Notes: generated from the sequence alone by a model not told the origin. 64,000 nucleotides of DNA from Streptomyces sp. SAI-135 (GCF_029893805.1 NZ_JARXYP010000002.1:5084001-5148000); one strand, 5' to 3'; positions 9,000 to 17,633 are shown, numbered from the stretch's first letter. Made by a program: numbers and translations.

Positions 9000-9076
9000 A
9001 ACCCGGTCCGGCTCCTCCCCCCCCGAGTCGGCCGTGGAGACGACCCCCACTCTCCCCCCCGGTGGGGGTCGTCGCA
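9000..9076 (+). ncRNA. 6C small RNA (actinobacterial, two C-rich loops)
   Basis: Two hairpins stand in tandem. Hairpin 1 pairs CCGGCTC (9008-9014) with GAGTCGG (9025-9031, one G-U) around a C-run loop. Hairpin 2 pairs GACGACCCCCAC (9039-9050) with GTGGGGGTCGTC (9062-9073) around a loop with seven consecutive Cs, and doubles as the terminator. Two stem-loops with six or more Cs in each loop define the 6C RNA. The position between the HAD gene and ssd, on the ssd strand, matches the mycobacterial 6C RNA B11 (ncRv13660c), where the loops base-pair with G-rich ribosome sites of target mRNAs. The 5' end is estimated. Confidence 0.88.
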
Positions 9077-9241
9077 TGTCCGGGTGGGTTTTCCTTTTGC
9101 GTACGCGGCTCTGCGGCCGCTCCCTGGGCGGCTCCGGCCGTCTCAATCGCCTGCCCATGATCCGTCACTGTGCGTGGCCGGAGCGCTGCTCTGCGGAAGT
9201 CGTGCGCGGGCGGTGGACGCTCACCGGTATGGGTGAGGCCG

Positions 9242-9288
9242 ATATTCACAGGCGCCCGGTTGTCCACAGTTTTCCACCAAGATCCACA
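9242..9288. promoter_or_regulatory. Cluster of DnaA-box-like 9-mers upstream of ssd
   Basis: TTGTCCACA at 9260-9268 is a perfect streptomycete DnaA box. Within 47 bp it is joined by looser relatives ATATTCACA (9242), TTTTCCACC (9270) and AGATCCACA (9280). It lies in the 445-bp gap between the 6C RNA and ssd, so DnaA could link ssd expression to replication. The rest of 9077-9521 shows no gene. Confidence 0.4.
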
Positions 9289-9521
9289 CGATTTCCGGGA
9301 TCGCTGCACCGTGATTCCCACACGCCCCGTTCCGGCCGACTTCATGGCCGGTTCCGGTTTGCCGGGTGTGTTTGGCCGGTTCGTATCGGCCGTTCATATG
9401 GAGGCCGGTTGCCGGTTCTTCACATGTTTGGGAATCGCGGGGCCGAAGGGGCCGCGCGGGAGTGGCGCCGGGCGGGTCCTTGAGGGAGCCCCGTGCGGCG
9501 CGGCGAAGGGGGATGGAAACC

Positions 9522-10637
9522 GTGACCGCAGCCGTCACACACGAGGGACAGCCCACCGCCGGAGGGCGGCCGGGCCGGCCGTTGATCGTCACGGAGGACG
9601 AGGACCTGCTCGACGACCTGCTGCGGCTCTGCGCGGCGGCCGGGGCGACGGCCGAGGTCCACCACGGGGTGCCTCAGCCCAGAGGCAGCTGGGAGGCCGC
9701 CCCGCTCGTCCTGGTCGGCGACGACGCCGCACGGCGGGTGCGCGGCGCCGCCCGCAGGCGCGGAGTGGTGCTCGTGGGCCGGGACCAGGACGACTCAGGG
9801 GTGTGGAAGCGGGCCGTCGAGATCGGCGCCGACCACGTCCTGATGCTGCCCGACGGCGAGCAGTGGCTGGTCGACCGGATCGCCGACGTCAGTGAGGGCG
9901 TCGGCCGGCCCGCCCTCACCGTCGGCGTCATCGGCGGCCGCGGCGGGGCCGGAGCCTCCACGCTCGCGTGCGCCCTTGCCGTCACCTCCGCGCGTGAGGG
10001 CCTGCGCACCCTTCTGGTGGACGCCGATCCGCTGGGCGGCGGACTCGACGTACTCCTCGGCGGCGAGAGCACCGAGGGGCTGCGCTGGCCCGCGTTCGCC
10101 GGCTCGCGCGGGCGGGTCGGCGGCGGCGCCCTGGAGGAGTCGCTGCCGCGGCTGCACTCGCTGCGGGTCCTCAGCTGGGACCGCGGCGACCGCATCGCCG
10201 TCCCGGCCCAGGCGGTACGGGCGGTGCTCGCCGCGGCCCGGCGCCGGGGCGGCACCGTCGTCGTCGACCTGCCCCGCCGCCTCGACGACGGCGTCGCCGA
10301 AGCGCTCGCCCAGCTCGACCTCGGGATCCTCGTGGTCCCCGCCGAGCTGCGCGCCGTCGCCGCGGCCGGTCGGGTGGCCTCGGCGGTCGGCATGGTCCTG
10401 CGCGACCTGCGGGTGGCGGTACGCGGCCCGTACGCCCCCGGCCTCGACGACCGCGAGGTGGCCCGCCTGCTGGGCCTCCCCTTGGTGGGCGAGGTCCCGG
10501 TCGAGTCGGCCCTCCAGCGGCCACAGGGGAGCGGATCACCGCCGGGGGCGGCCGTCCGGGGGCCGCTGGCGCGGTTCTGCAAGGAGTTCTGGGAGCGGGC
10601 GCTGGCGGAGACGGGGACGGGGACGGGGACGGCATGA
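9522..10637 (+). CDS. ssd: Septum-site-determining protein (TadZ/MinD-like)
   Basis: A 371-residue MinD/ParA-superfamily protein of the Ssd/TadZ group, which places Tad machinery or septa at the membrane in actinobacteria. An N-terminal receiver-like region (about 20-125) precedes the ATPase-like domain with VGVIGGRGGAGASTLACALA at about 135. The P-loop Lys is replaced by Ala, so ATP hydrolysis may be lost, as in other Ssd proteins. I choose GTG 9522, which has GAAGGGGG (9505-9512) nine bases upstream; ATG 9513 directly abuts that sequence. It overlaps tadA by 4 bp, so the two are translationally coupled. Confidence 0.88.
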   Translation: MTAAVTHEGQPTAGGRPGRPLIVTEDEDLLDDLLRLCAAAGATAEVHHGVPQPRGSWEAAPLVLVGDDAARRVRGAARRRGVVLVGRDQDDSGVWKRAVEIGADHVLMLPDGEQWLVDRIADVSEGVGRPALTVGVIGGRGGAGASTLACALAVTSAREGLRTLLVDADPLGGGLDVLLGGESTEGLRWPAFAGSRGRVGGGALEESLPRLHSLRVLSWDRGDRIAVPAQAVRAVLAAARRRGGTVVVDLPRRLDDGVAEALAQLDLGILVVPAELRAVAAAGRVASAVGMVLRDLRVAVRGPYAPGLDDREVARLLGLPLVGEVPVESALQRPQGSGSPPGAAVRGPLARFCKEFWERALAETGTGTGTA

Positions 10638-11989
10638 GTGGGTTCTCAGGATTCGCACCGGCCGAGGGCGCGGGGGCCGGTCCCGCGGCGGCGTGGCGGA
10701 CGGGGCAGCCGATGGCGGGTCACGTCGAGCGACGGCGGTCCGGTGAGGTGCCGGTCGGCACCGCAGGACGAGCGCGGACCGCCCCGTCGGCGGTTGCCAC
10801 GGCGCCCTCGGCGGCCGGCGCGGACATGGCTCCCGGGCTGCTGGACGGCGTACGGCAGTGGCTGGCCGAGAGCGGGGCCGAACCCACGCCCGCGCGGGTG
10901 GCACAGGCGCTGCGGGAGCAGGGACGGGTCCTCGGGGACGCCGAAGTGCTGGGCGCGGCCGAGCGGTTGCGGTCCGAACTGGTCGGCAGTGGCCCGCTGG
11001 AGCCGTTGCTCGCCGACCCGTCGGTGACGGACGTCCTCGTGTCGGCGCCGGACCGGGTCTGGGTGGACCGGGGCGGCGGACTCGAACTGACCGGCGTCTC
11101 CTTCCCCGACGCGGCCGCAGTACGACGGCTCGCGCAGCGGCTCGCCGCGGTGGCGGGGCGGCGCCTCGACGACGCCCGGCCCTGGGTCGACGCCCGGCTG
11201 CCGGACGGCACCCGCCTGCACGCGGTACTGCCTCCGGTCGCCGTCGGCTGTGCCTGTCTGTCCCTGCGGGTCGTACGGCCGCGCGCGTTCACGCTGGACG
11301 AACTGGTCGCGGCCGGCACGGTTCCGCCGGGCGGGGACCGGGTGCTGCGGGCGCTGCTGGCCGCACGTCTGTCGTTCCTCATCAGCGGCGGGACGGGCAC
11401 CGGCAAGACGACGCTGCTGAGTGCCCTCCTTGGGCTGGTCGGGCCGGGTGAGCGGATCGTGCTCGCGGAGGACTCGGCGGAGCTCAGGCCGGACCATCCG
11501 CACGTCGTCCGGCTGGAGACGAGACCCGCCAACCAGGAGGGCGCCGGGCTGGTCACGCTGGAGGACCTGGTCCGCCAGGCACTGCGGATGCGGCCGGACC
11601 GGCTCGTCGTGGGCGAGGTGCGCGGGCCCGAGGTGGTGCATCTGCTGGCCGCGTTGAACACGGGCCATGAGGGCGGCTGCGGGACCGTCCACGCCAACGC
11701 GGCGGCCGACGTACCGGCCCGTCTGGAGGCGCTGGGTACGGCCGCCGGGCTCGACCGGGCCGCGCTGCACAGCCAGTTGGCGGCCGCGCTGTCGGTCGTC
11801 CTGCATCTCGTGCGCGACTGGGCTGGGCGGCGGCGGATCGCCGAGGTGCGGGTGCTGGAGCGGGACTCCTCCGGGCTGGTGCGGACGGTGCCGGCGCTGC
11901 GGTGGACAGCGGAGGCGTTCGCGTACGAGCGCGGGTGGGAGCGGCTGCGGGAACTGCTCGGGGACGCGATGCCGGGACTGGGGCGGTGA
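10634..11989 (+). CDS. tadA: TadA/CpaF-type pilus assembly ATPase
   Basis: A 451-residue secretion ATPase (GspE/VirB11 superfamily) powering Flp-type pilus or pseudopilus assembly at the inner membrane face. After a Pro/Ala-rich N-terminus, the N-terminal domain includes DVLVSAPDRVWVDRGGG. Next come Walker A GGTGTGKTTLLSALLG (about 255), the Asp box in VLAEDSAELRP, Walker B (about 320, RLVVGEVRGPEVVHLL) and the His-box segment GCGTVHANAA. The ATG overlaps the ssd stop codon (ATGA). Tad loci have one such ATPase, and it sits directly before the TadB/TadC platform genes here. Confidence 0.93.
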   Translation: MSGFSGFAPAEGAGAGPAAAWRTGQPMAGHVERRRSGEVPVGTAGRARTAPSAVATAPSAAGADMAPGLLDGVRQWLAESGAEPTPARVAQALREQGRVLGDAEVLGAAERLRSELVGSGPLEPLLADPSVTDVLVSAPDRVWVDRGGGLELTGVSFPDAAAVRRLAQRLAAVAGRRLDDARPWVDARLPDGTRLHAVLPPVAVGCACLSLRVVRPRAFTLDELVAAGTVPPGGDRVLRALLAARLSFLISGGTGTGKTTLLSALLGLVGPGERIVLAEDSAELRPDHPHVVRLETRPANQEGAGLVTLEDLVRQALRMRPDRLVVGEVRGPEVVHLLAALNTGHEGGCGTVHANAAADVPARLEALGTAAGLDRAALHSQLAAALSVVLHLVRDWAGRRRIAEVRVLERDSSGLVRTVPALRWTAEAFAYERGWERLRELLGDAMPGLGR

Positions 11990-12133
11990 CGTCGGCGGAC
12001 GACCCGGGTGAGGAGGACTCCTCGGGACGGTGACGAAAGGGCTTGGACGGTGAGGTGGATGACGTCGGCGGACGGCCCGGGCCGGTGGGACGCCTCAGGG
12101 CGGCGACGAGAGGGCTTGGACGGTGAGAGGACG
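11988..12133 (+). repeat. 73-bp imperfect tandem duplication between tadA and tadB
   Basis: Two copies with a 73-bp period (11988-12060 and 12061-12133) share GACGTCGGCGGACG at their starts and AGGGCTTGGACGGTGAG near their ends (12038 and 12111). The middle has drifted. The second copy ends with GTGAGAGG, used as the tadB ribosome site, so the duplication doubled a translation-initiation segment. No ORF of note lies within it. Confidence 0.8.
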
Positions 12134-13074
12134 TGGTGATCGGGATGAGGGAGATGCCGGTGGGGTCGACGGGAGTGGCCGTGGCGTGCCTCGGGATGGC
12201 TGTGTGGCTGTGGGGCGGACGGCGTGCCGGGATGCGGCGGGCGAGGGTTCTGCTGGCCGGCGGTGGGGTCGTGGGAGTGGGGCCTCCGCAGTGGCGACGG
12301 CTGGTGGCGGAGCTGCGGCGGGTTCGTGGGCGGCTGGGGTTCGAGTGGTGGGCGGCGGTCGCCGGGCTGGTGCTCGCCGTGCTGGGGGCCTCGGTGCTGC
12401 CGGTCCTCGCGGGGGCGGCCGGGGTGCCGTTGCTGCGGCGGATGCGGCTGATCCGGGAGGAACGCCGGGTGCGTGAGCGGCGGGCAGCCGCGGTGATCGC
12501 ACTGTGTGCGCTGGTCGCCGGGGAGGTGCGTGCGGGACGGCAGCCGGGGGAGGCGCTGGCGGGGGCCGTGCGGGATGTCGAGGGGCCGGCGGACGGCCGG
12601 GGCGGCCTCGATGGGGCCCGTCACGAATCACCGGAGTGCGGCGGGCTCGGGGAGACGCAGGCCGCTGTGCTGGCGGCGGCCCGCTTCGGCGGGGACGTTC
12701 CGGGGGCGCTCGCGGCGGCGGCGCGGCGGCCCGGTGCCGAGGGGCTGTCAGGACTCGCCGCGTGCTGGCGGGTGGCCGTGGACCAGGGCGCGGGGCTCGC
12801 GGCAGGGCTCGATCGGCTCGAAGCGGCGTTGCGGGCCGAGCGTGACCAACGGGCCGATCTGCGAGCCCAGTTGGCAGGGGCGCGGTCCACGGCCTGGATG
12901 CTCGCCGCGTTGCCGGTGCTGGGCCTGGGCCTCGGTGCGGCCCTCGGCGCCGATCCCCTGCACGTCCTGCTGCACACCGGGACCGGGCTGGGCTGTCTGC
13001 TGGCCGGCGGCCTCCTGGAGGGCGTCGGAATGTGGTGGGCGGCGCGGATCGTGCGGGGAGCCGAGGCGGCATGA
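12133..13074 (+). CDS. tadB: TadB-like inner-membrane platform protein (GspF family)
   Basis: A 313-residue type II secretion F-domain protein expected to form the membrane platform for pilin insertion with TadC. An N-terminal hydrophobic segment (about 10-28), a pair near 75-100 and a C-terminal pair (about 255-300) flank a cytoplasmic region with the GspF-like stretch FGGDVPGALAAAAR and GLSGLAACWRVAVDQGAGLA. Several in-frame starts exist (GTG 12133, GTG 12136, ATG 12145, ATG 12154); GTG 12133 or 12136 fits the GTGAGAGG site. It overlaps tadC by 4 bp. Confidence 0.85.
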   Translation: MVIGMREMPVGSTGVAVACLGMAVWLWGGRRAGMRRARVLLAGGGVVGVGPPQWRRLVAELRRVRGRLGFEWWAAVAGLVLAVLGASVLPVLAGAAGVPLLRRMRLIREERRVRERRAAAVIALCALVAGEVRAGRQPGEALAGAVRDVEGPADGRGGLDGARHESPECGGLGETQAAVLAAARFGGDVPGALAAAARRPGAEGLSGLAACWRVAVDQGAGLAAGLDRLEAALRAERDQRADLRAQLAGARSTAWMLAALPVLGLGLGAALGADPLHVLLHTGTGLGCLLAGGLLEGVGMWWAARIVRGAEAA

Positions 13075-13859
13075 GCGAGGAAGTTGTCCACAGGCTGGGG
13101 GCGGTTCTGGGGGCCGTCCTGGTGGTCGCCTGGCTCGCCCGGTGGGCCGCGGCGGTGCGGTGTGAGCGCGGGCTGCGGCGTCGGCTCGGAGAGCTGCTGG
13201 CCACTGCGGAGGTCGCCCCCGAGCATCCTCGGTCCGAGGCGCGGGAGTTCGCGCGGCGGTGGCTGCCCCTGCTCGGCGTCGGGTGTGCCGGGTGGGTGCT
13301 GGTCGGCGGAGTCGCCGGTGTCGCGGTCGGACTGGTCGTCGCGGCGGGGCTGTGGCGGTGGCGGCTACGGCAGGCGGCCGGCGTGAGTGCCCAAGAGGCC
13401 GACGCGCGCGAGGCGGCCCGGCAACTGCCGCTCGCCGCCGACCTCCTGGCCGCCTGTATCGCGGCCGGCGCCGGTCCCGTGATCGCGGCGCAGGCCGTGG
13501 GCGAGGCGCTGGGCGGCCCCGTGGGCGAGGGACTCGCGCGTGGAGCGGCGGAGGTGCGCCTCGGCGGCGAACCGGGCGAGGCCTGGCGAAGGCTGGCCGC
13601 GACACCGGGTGCCGGGGCGCTGGCCCGGCTGCTGGAACGCGCCGATGTGACCGGACTGCCCGCGGCCGGGCCGGTCGCCGGGCTCGCCGCGGACGCCCGC
13701 GCCGACTGGGGGCGCGCCGCGACGGCACGGGCACGGAAGGCCGCCGTGCTGGTCACGGCGCCGGTGGGGCTGTGTTTCCTGCCCGCGTTCATCGCCGTCG
13801 GCGTGCTGCCGATCGTGATCGGGCTCGCGGGAGGGGTGCTGGGAGGGGGTGGGCGATGA
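13071..13859 (+). CDS. tadC: TadC-like inner-membrane platform protein (GspF family)
   Basis: A 262-residue second GspF-domain protein. Two N-terminal hydrophobic segments (about 8-25 and 65-95) precede the cytoplasmic domain, which contains ARQLPLAADLLAACIAAGAG and RLGGEPGEAWRRLA; a C-terminal pair of membrane helices ends the protein. It starts with an ATG overlapping the tadB stop (ATGA), so coupled translation is expected. It presumably pairs with TadB as the platform under the TadA motor. A DnaA-box sequence (TTGTCCACA, 13084) falls inside the coding region and is probably chance. Confidence 0.85.
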   Translation: MSEEVVHRLGAVLGAVLVVAWLARWAAAVRCERGLRRRLGELLATAEVAPEHPRSEAREFARRWLPLLGVGCAGWVLVGGVAGVAVGLVVAAGLWRWRLRQAAGVSAQEADAREAARQLPLAADLLAACIAAGAGPVIAAQAVGEALGGPVGEGLARGAAEVRLGGEPGEAWRRLAATPGAGALARLLERADVTGLPAAGPVAGLAADARADWGRAATARARKAAVLVTAPVGLCFLPAFIAVGVLPIVIGLAGGVLGGGGR

Positions 13860-13981
13860 CCGGCGGCCGTCGGTGAGAGGGAGGGCGGGCAGGTGGCTGG
13901 GCAGTTCGGTGAACAGCCGGACAAGGAACAGCAGAAGCATTCAAGCAGCGATCAACAAGACCTATTCCTACGGGGGTTGAG

Positions 13982-14203
13982 ATGTATAAGGCGGTTCGGG
14001 CGCGGATGCGTGCCCTGGTGTGCAGGACGGTGTGCCGGGTGCGGACGATGCGCGGGGACGAGGGAATGGTCACCTCCGAGTACGCGATGGGGATCGTCGC
14101 GGCGGTGGCGTTCGCGGTGGTCCTCTACAAGGTGGTCACGAGTGGCGCCGTCAGCGCGGAACTCCAGGCCATCGTGAAACGGGCGCTCGATGCGAAGGCG
14201 TGA
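13982..14203 (+). CDS. Flp-pilin-like small protein (DUF4244)
   Basis: A 73-residue protein with a basic leader of about 31 residues, then GMVTSEYAMGIVAAVAFAVV, a prepilin-type cleavage site (Gly before Met, Glu at the +5 region) leading into a hydrophobic helix. This is the DUF4244 Flp-like subunit of actinobacterial tad loci and the likely polymerising subunit. No prepilin peptidase is encoded nearby, so processing would need one elsewhere. It is preceded by a 122-bp gap with CGGGGGTTGAG just upstream of the ATG, and it overlaps the next gene by 14 bp. Confidence 0.88.
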   Translation: MYKAVRARMRALVCRTVCRVRTMRGDEGMVTSEYAMGIVAAVAFAVVLYKVVTSGAVSAELQAIVKRALDAKA

Positions 14204-14561
14204 ACGGGCCTCGGACCAGGGGTTCGTGACGGCGGAGTCGGCCATGGTGCTGCCCGTGCTGGTGATGTTCGCGATGGCACTGGTGTGGGGGCTGCTCGTG
14301 GTGGCCGCGCAGATCCAGTGCGTGGACGCGGCCAGGACGGGCGCCCGCGCGGCGGCCCGCGAGGACCCCGCCGAGGCGGTCGTCCGGGTGGCTCGGGACA
14401 CGGCACCGCGCGACGCGGAGGTCACGGTCGCCCGGGAGGGCGACCGGGTCCGTGTCGTGGTCGTGGCGAAGCCACCCGCGCTGCACGGCCTGCCCTTCGA
14501 GGTACGGGAGGAGGCCGTGGCGCTGGTGGAGGCGACGGTGGGGGTAGGGGGACGACGGTGA
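14190..14561 (+). CDS. TadE-like pseudopilin
   Basis: A 123-residue TadE-family protein. The leader MRRRERASDQGFVTAESAMV carries the prepilin-like Gly before Phe and Glu at +5, followed by a membrane helix (about 20-45), then a short extracellular domain rich in Val and Arg. TadE pseudopilins are minor subunits matured by a TadV-type peptidase. The ATG overlaps the DUF4244 gene, and the stop overlaps the next start (GTGA), so all three pilin-like genes are probably co-translated. Confidence 0.87.
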   Translation: MRRRERASDQGFVTAESAMVLPVLVMFAMALVWGLLVVAAQIQCVDAARTGARAAAREDPAEAVVRVARDTAPRDAEVTVAREGDRVRVVVVAKPPALHGLPFEVREEAVALVEATVGVGGRR

Positions 14562-15214
14562 GCGGGGGAGCCGGTGAGCATGGGGGCGCCGGAAGGCGAT
14601 TCGTGGTCGGACGGTTCTCGCGGAGTGGTGGTGGGCGGTTCGCCACCGCTCGGGTGACTCGGCTGTGGTTCGCCGCCGTGCGCGTCGCCGGCGGCCGGTT
14701 CGCCGGTGCTCATGGTGGTACCGGGCGTTCGGACCGGGGTTCCGCGACGATCTGGAGTGTCGGTGCCATCGCCGTGCTGTGCGTGGTGTTCGGGGCCGTA
14801 CTGGCCCTCGGGCAGGCCGTCGTCGTACGGCATCGGGCGGCCGGTGGTGCGGATCTCGCTGCGCTCGCGGCGGCGGACCACTGGGCCGACGGTCCCCAAG
14901 TGGCCTGCGCCAGGGCCGGGGACGTCGCCCTGGCGCAGGGTGTGCGGCTCGTGCGGTGCGCGCTGGTCGGCGAGATCTCCGATGTGACAGCGGCCTCGGG
15001 ACGGGGGCCGTTCACGGCGGAGGTCAGGGCGCGGGCGGGGCCTGCGGGGCCGGTTCCGTCGCAGGCCCCGCTTCCGCCGGCCCTCGACGGGGCTGCGCCG
15101 AAGCTGTCCGGGGGCCGGTGGCCGGTGCCTCCTGGGGATCCGGCTGCTCCTGGAGCCCGGGCCCCGGATCTGCCGGGAGCCCCTCCTCCGGCGCCTCCCG
15201 CAACAGCTCCGTGA
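14558..15214 (+). CDS. TadE-like secretion/helicase-neighbourhood protein (Rv3654c type)
   Basis: A 218-residue protein from GTG 14558 (4-bp overlap with the TadE gene). After a Gly/Arg-rich leader of about 60 residues comes DRGSATIWSVGAIAVLCVVF, a pilin-like helix, then GADLAALAAADHW. This is the family found between tad genes and a helicase in actinobacteria (Rv3654c in M. tuberculosis). The unusually long leader and the Pro/Ala-rich tail are odd. The last 191 bp are antisense to the 3' end of the helicase gene; both reading frames are open across the overlap. Confidence 0.78.
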   Translation: MSGGAGEHGGAGRRFVVGRFSRSGGGRFATARVTRLWFAAVRVAGGRFAGAHGGTGRSDRGSATIWSVGAIAVLCVVFGAVLALGQAVVVRHRAAGGADLAALAAADHWADGPQVACARAGDVALAQGVRLVRCALVGEISDVTAASGRGPFTAEVRARAGPAGPVPSQAPLPPALDGAAPKLSGGRWPVPPGDPAAPGARAPDLPGAPPPAPPATAP

Positions 15215-17633
15215 GGAGCCGTACCGCCCCCCTCTTGTGCAAGGGGTCGTTGCCGTTGCCGCACTTGGGGGACTGGATGCAGGACGGGCAGCCGGCGTCG
15301 CACTCGCAGGAGGCGATGGCCTCGCGGGTGGCGGTGAGCCAGGCGCGGGCGGTGTGGAAGGCGCGCTCCGCGAAGCCCGCGCCGCCCGGGTGGCCGTCGT
15401 AGACGAAGACCGTGGGGAGCAGTGTGTCGGGGTGGAGGGGGATGGAGACCCCGCCGATGTCCCAGCGGTCGCAGGTCGCGAAGAGGGGGAGGAGGCCGAT
15501 CGAGGCGTGTTCGGCGGCGTGCAGGGCGCCCCCGAGGATCTCCGGGTTGATCCGGGCCTCGTCGAGCTGGTCCTCGGTGACCGTCCACCACACCGCGCGT
15601 GTGCGGAGCGTACGGGGAGGGAGGTCGAGTTTCGTCTCGCCCAGTACCTCACCGGTGATGAGGCGTCTGCGGAGGAAGGAGACGACCTGGTTGGTGACCT
15701 CTACGGAGCCGTAGCACAACCTGCCCTGGCCCCAGGGGACTTCGACGTCCGTCTCCAGGACGGAGATCGCCGTGGTGTCGCGGGCGACCGTGGAGTAGGA
15801 CGGGTTCGCCTCCTCGACCAGGGCGACGGAGTCCTCCAGGTCCAGGGAGCGGACGAGATAGGTGCGGCCCTGGTGGAGGTGGACCGCGCCCTCGTGGACG
15901 GCGGTGTGGGCGGAGCCCGCGTCGACCGTGCCGAGGAGTCGGCCCGTGCCCGACTCGACGATCTGGACGGGCCGGCCGCCCTCCCCGCGGATGTCGGCCA
16001 GGTCGGCGGCCGACTCGCGGCGGGTCCAGTGCCAGGCCTTGGTGCGGCGGCGCAGGAGCCTCGCCGACTCCAGCTGCGGCAGCAGGTCCGTGGACGAGGG
16101 CCCGAACAGCTCCAGGTCCTCGTCGACCAGGGGCAGTTCCGCCGCCGCCGCGCACAGGTGCGGGGCGAGGACGTACGGGTTGTCGGGATCGAGGACCGTG
16201 GACTCCACCGGCTGGTCGAAGAGGGCCTCGGGATGGTGGACGAGGAAGGTGTCCAGGGGGTCGTCGCGGGCCACCAGGACCGCCAGGGCGCCCTGACCCG
16301 CCCGTCCGGCCCGGCCGGCCTGCTGCCACAGGGACGCGCGCGTACCGGGATAGCCGGAGATCAGGACGGCGTCCAGCCCCGAGACGTCGATGCCGAGTTC
16401 GAGGGCGGTGGTGGCGGCAAGGCCCAGCAGCTCTCCCGAGTGCAGGGCCTGTTCCAGGGCGCGGCGCTCCTCCGGGAGGTAGCCGCCGCGGTACGCCGCC
16501 ACACGGCGGGCCAGGGAGCGGTCGACCTCGGTGAGGCGCTCCTGGGCGATCACCGAGATCAGCTCGGCGCCGCGCCGGGAGCGCACGAAGGCGACCGAGC
16601 GCACGCCCTGCACGGCGAGGTCGGTGAGGAGGTCGGCCGTCTCCGCCGTGGCGGTGCGGCGGACCGGGGCGCCCTTCTCGCCCTGCATCTCGGTGAGCGG
16701 GGGCTCCCAGAGGGCAAACACCAGTTCGCCGCGCGGGGAGGCGTCGTCGGCCACCTCGACCACCGGCAGGCCGGTGAGGCGGCGGGCGGCGACCGACGGC
16801 TCGGCGGCGGTCGCCGAGGCCAGCAGGAACACGGGGGAGGCGCCGTAGCGGGCACAGAGGCGGCGCAGGCGGCGCATCACCTGGGCGACATGGGAGCCGA
16901 ACACGCCGCGGTAGGTGTGGCACTCGTCGATGACGACGTACTTGAGCGCCTTCAGGAAGGAGGACCAGCGGGAGTGGGAGGGGAGTATCCCGCGGTGCAG
17001 CATGTCCGGGTTGGTCAGCACGTAGTTGGCGTACTGGCGGATCCACTCGCGTTCCTCGAACGGCGTGTCGCCGTCGTAGACCGCGGGGCGCACCGAATGG
17101 CCCAGCGGTTGTGAAAGTTCCTTCACCGAGCGGCACTGGTCCGCTGCCAGGGCCTTAGTGGGTGCCAGGTAGAGCGTGGTGGCGCCGCGGCCGTTCGGGG
17201 CCTCGGAGCCCTCCAGGAGCGTGGACAGGACCGGCACGAGGTACGCCAGGGACTTGCCGGAGGCGGTGCCGGTGGCGACGACGACGGACTCGCCGTCCAG
17301 GGCGTGCTCGGCCGCGCGTGCCTGGTGGGCCCAGGGGTGCTCGATGCCGCAGGCCTGGACGGCCGCGATGACCTCCGAACGGATCCGGTCGGGCCAGACG
17401 GCATGGCGACCCGCACGTGGGGGCAAGTGCTCCGTATGAGTGATGCGCGCAGCCCGGCTCGGCCCGGCGGCGAGCCGGTCCAGGACCGTGCTCGGCGAGG
17501 GGCGGAGACCGGCGTCCGTCGAGGGTCGATCGGATCGGAGATTCTTGGCCATCGGCACCGAGTGTGTCACTGGCGTGACGGACAATGGGACCAAGGCGTC
17601 GTGCACGCCTGCCGGTAAGTGATTGAATGCCAT
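15024..17633 (-). CDS. DEAH/DEAD-box helicase with C-terminal DUF1998-type Cys cluster
   Basis: An 869-residue superfamily 2 helicase. Motif I is VVATGTASGKSLAYLVP (about 117-133), motif Ia LAPTKALAADQ, motif II VIDECHTYRG, motif III LASATA, and motif VI QQAGRAGRAGQGAL. The C-terminal region carries CECDAGCPSCIQSPKCGNGN, a four-Cys metal site of the DUF1998 type (Hrq1/MrfA-like repair helicases). Two starts compete: ATG 17633, and ATG 17552 (MAKNLRSD). I keep the longer form from memory of homologues, but neither has a ribosome site and the longer form runs into the bldG promoter region. The tail overlaps the TadE-like gene by 191 bp. Confidence 0.88.
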   Translation of the reverse strand: MAFNHLPAGVHDALVPLSVTPVTHSVPMAKNLRSDRPSTDAGLRPSPSTVLDRLAAGPSRAARITHTEHLPPRAGRHAVWPDRIRSEVIAAVQACGIEHPWAHQARAAEHALDGESVVVATGTASGKSLAYLVPVLSTLLEGSEAPNGRGATTLYLAPTKALAADQCRSVKELSQPLGHSVRPAVYDGDTPFEEREWIRQYANYVLTNPDMLHRGILPSHSRWSSFLKALKYVVIDECHTYRGVFGSHVAQVMRRLRRLCARYGASPVFLLASATAAEPSVAARRLTGLPVVEVADDASPRGELVFALWEPPLTEMQGEKGAPVRRTATAETADLLTDLAVQGVRSVAFVRSRRGAELISVIAQERLTEVDRSLARRVAAYRGGYLPEERRALEQALHSGELLGLAATTALELGIDVSGLDAVLISGYPGTRASLWQQAGRAGRAGQGALAVLVARDDPLDTFLVHHPEALFDQPVESTVLDPDNPYVLAPHLCAAAAELPLVDEDLELFGPSSTDLLPQLESARLLRRRTKAWHWTRRESAADLADIRGEGGRPVQIVESGTGRLLGTVDAGSAHTAVHEGAVHLHQGRTYLVRSLDLEDSVALVEEANPSYSTVARDTTAISVLETDVEVPWGQGRLCYGSVEVTNQVVSFLRRRLITGEVLGETKLDLPPRTLRTRAVWWTVTEDQLDEARINPEILGGALHAAEHASIGLLPLFATCDRWDIGGVSIPLHPDTLLPTVFVYDGHPGGAGFAERAFHTARAWLTATREAIASCECDAGCPSCIQSPKCGNGNDPLHKRGAVRLLTELLREAPEEGLPADPGPGLQEQPDPQEAPATGPRTASAQPRRGPAEAGPATEPAPQAPPAP

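Noticed and set aside
13893..14177. 94-residue frame upstream of the pilin gene (MAGQFGEQPDKEQQ...)
   Set aside because: Overlaps the DUF4244 gene in another frame and becomes Arg/Cys/Gly-rich; only the first 25 codons look protein-like.
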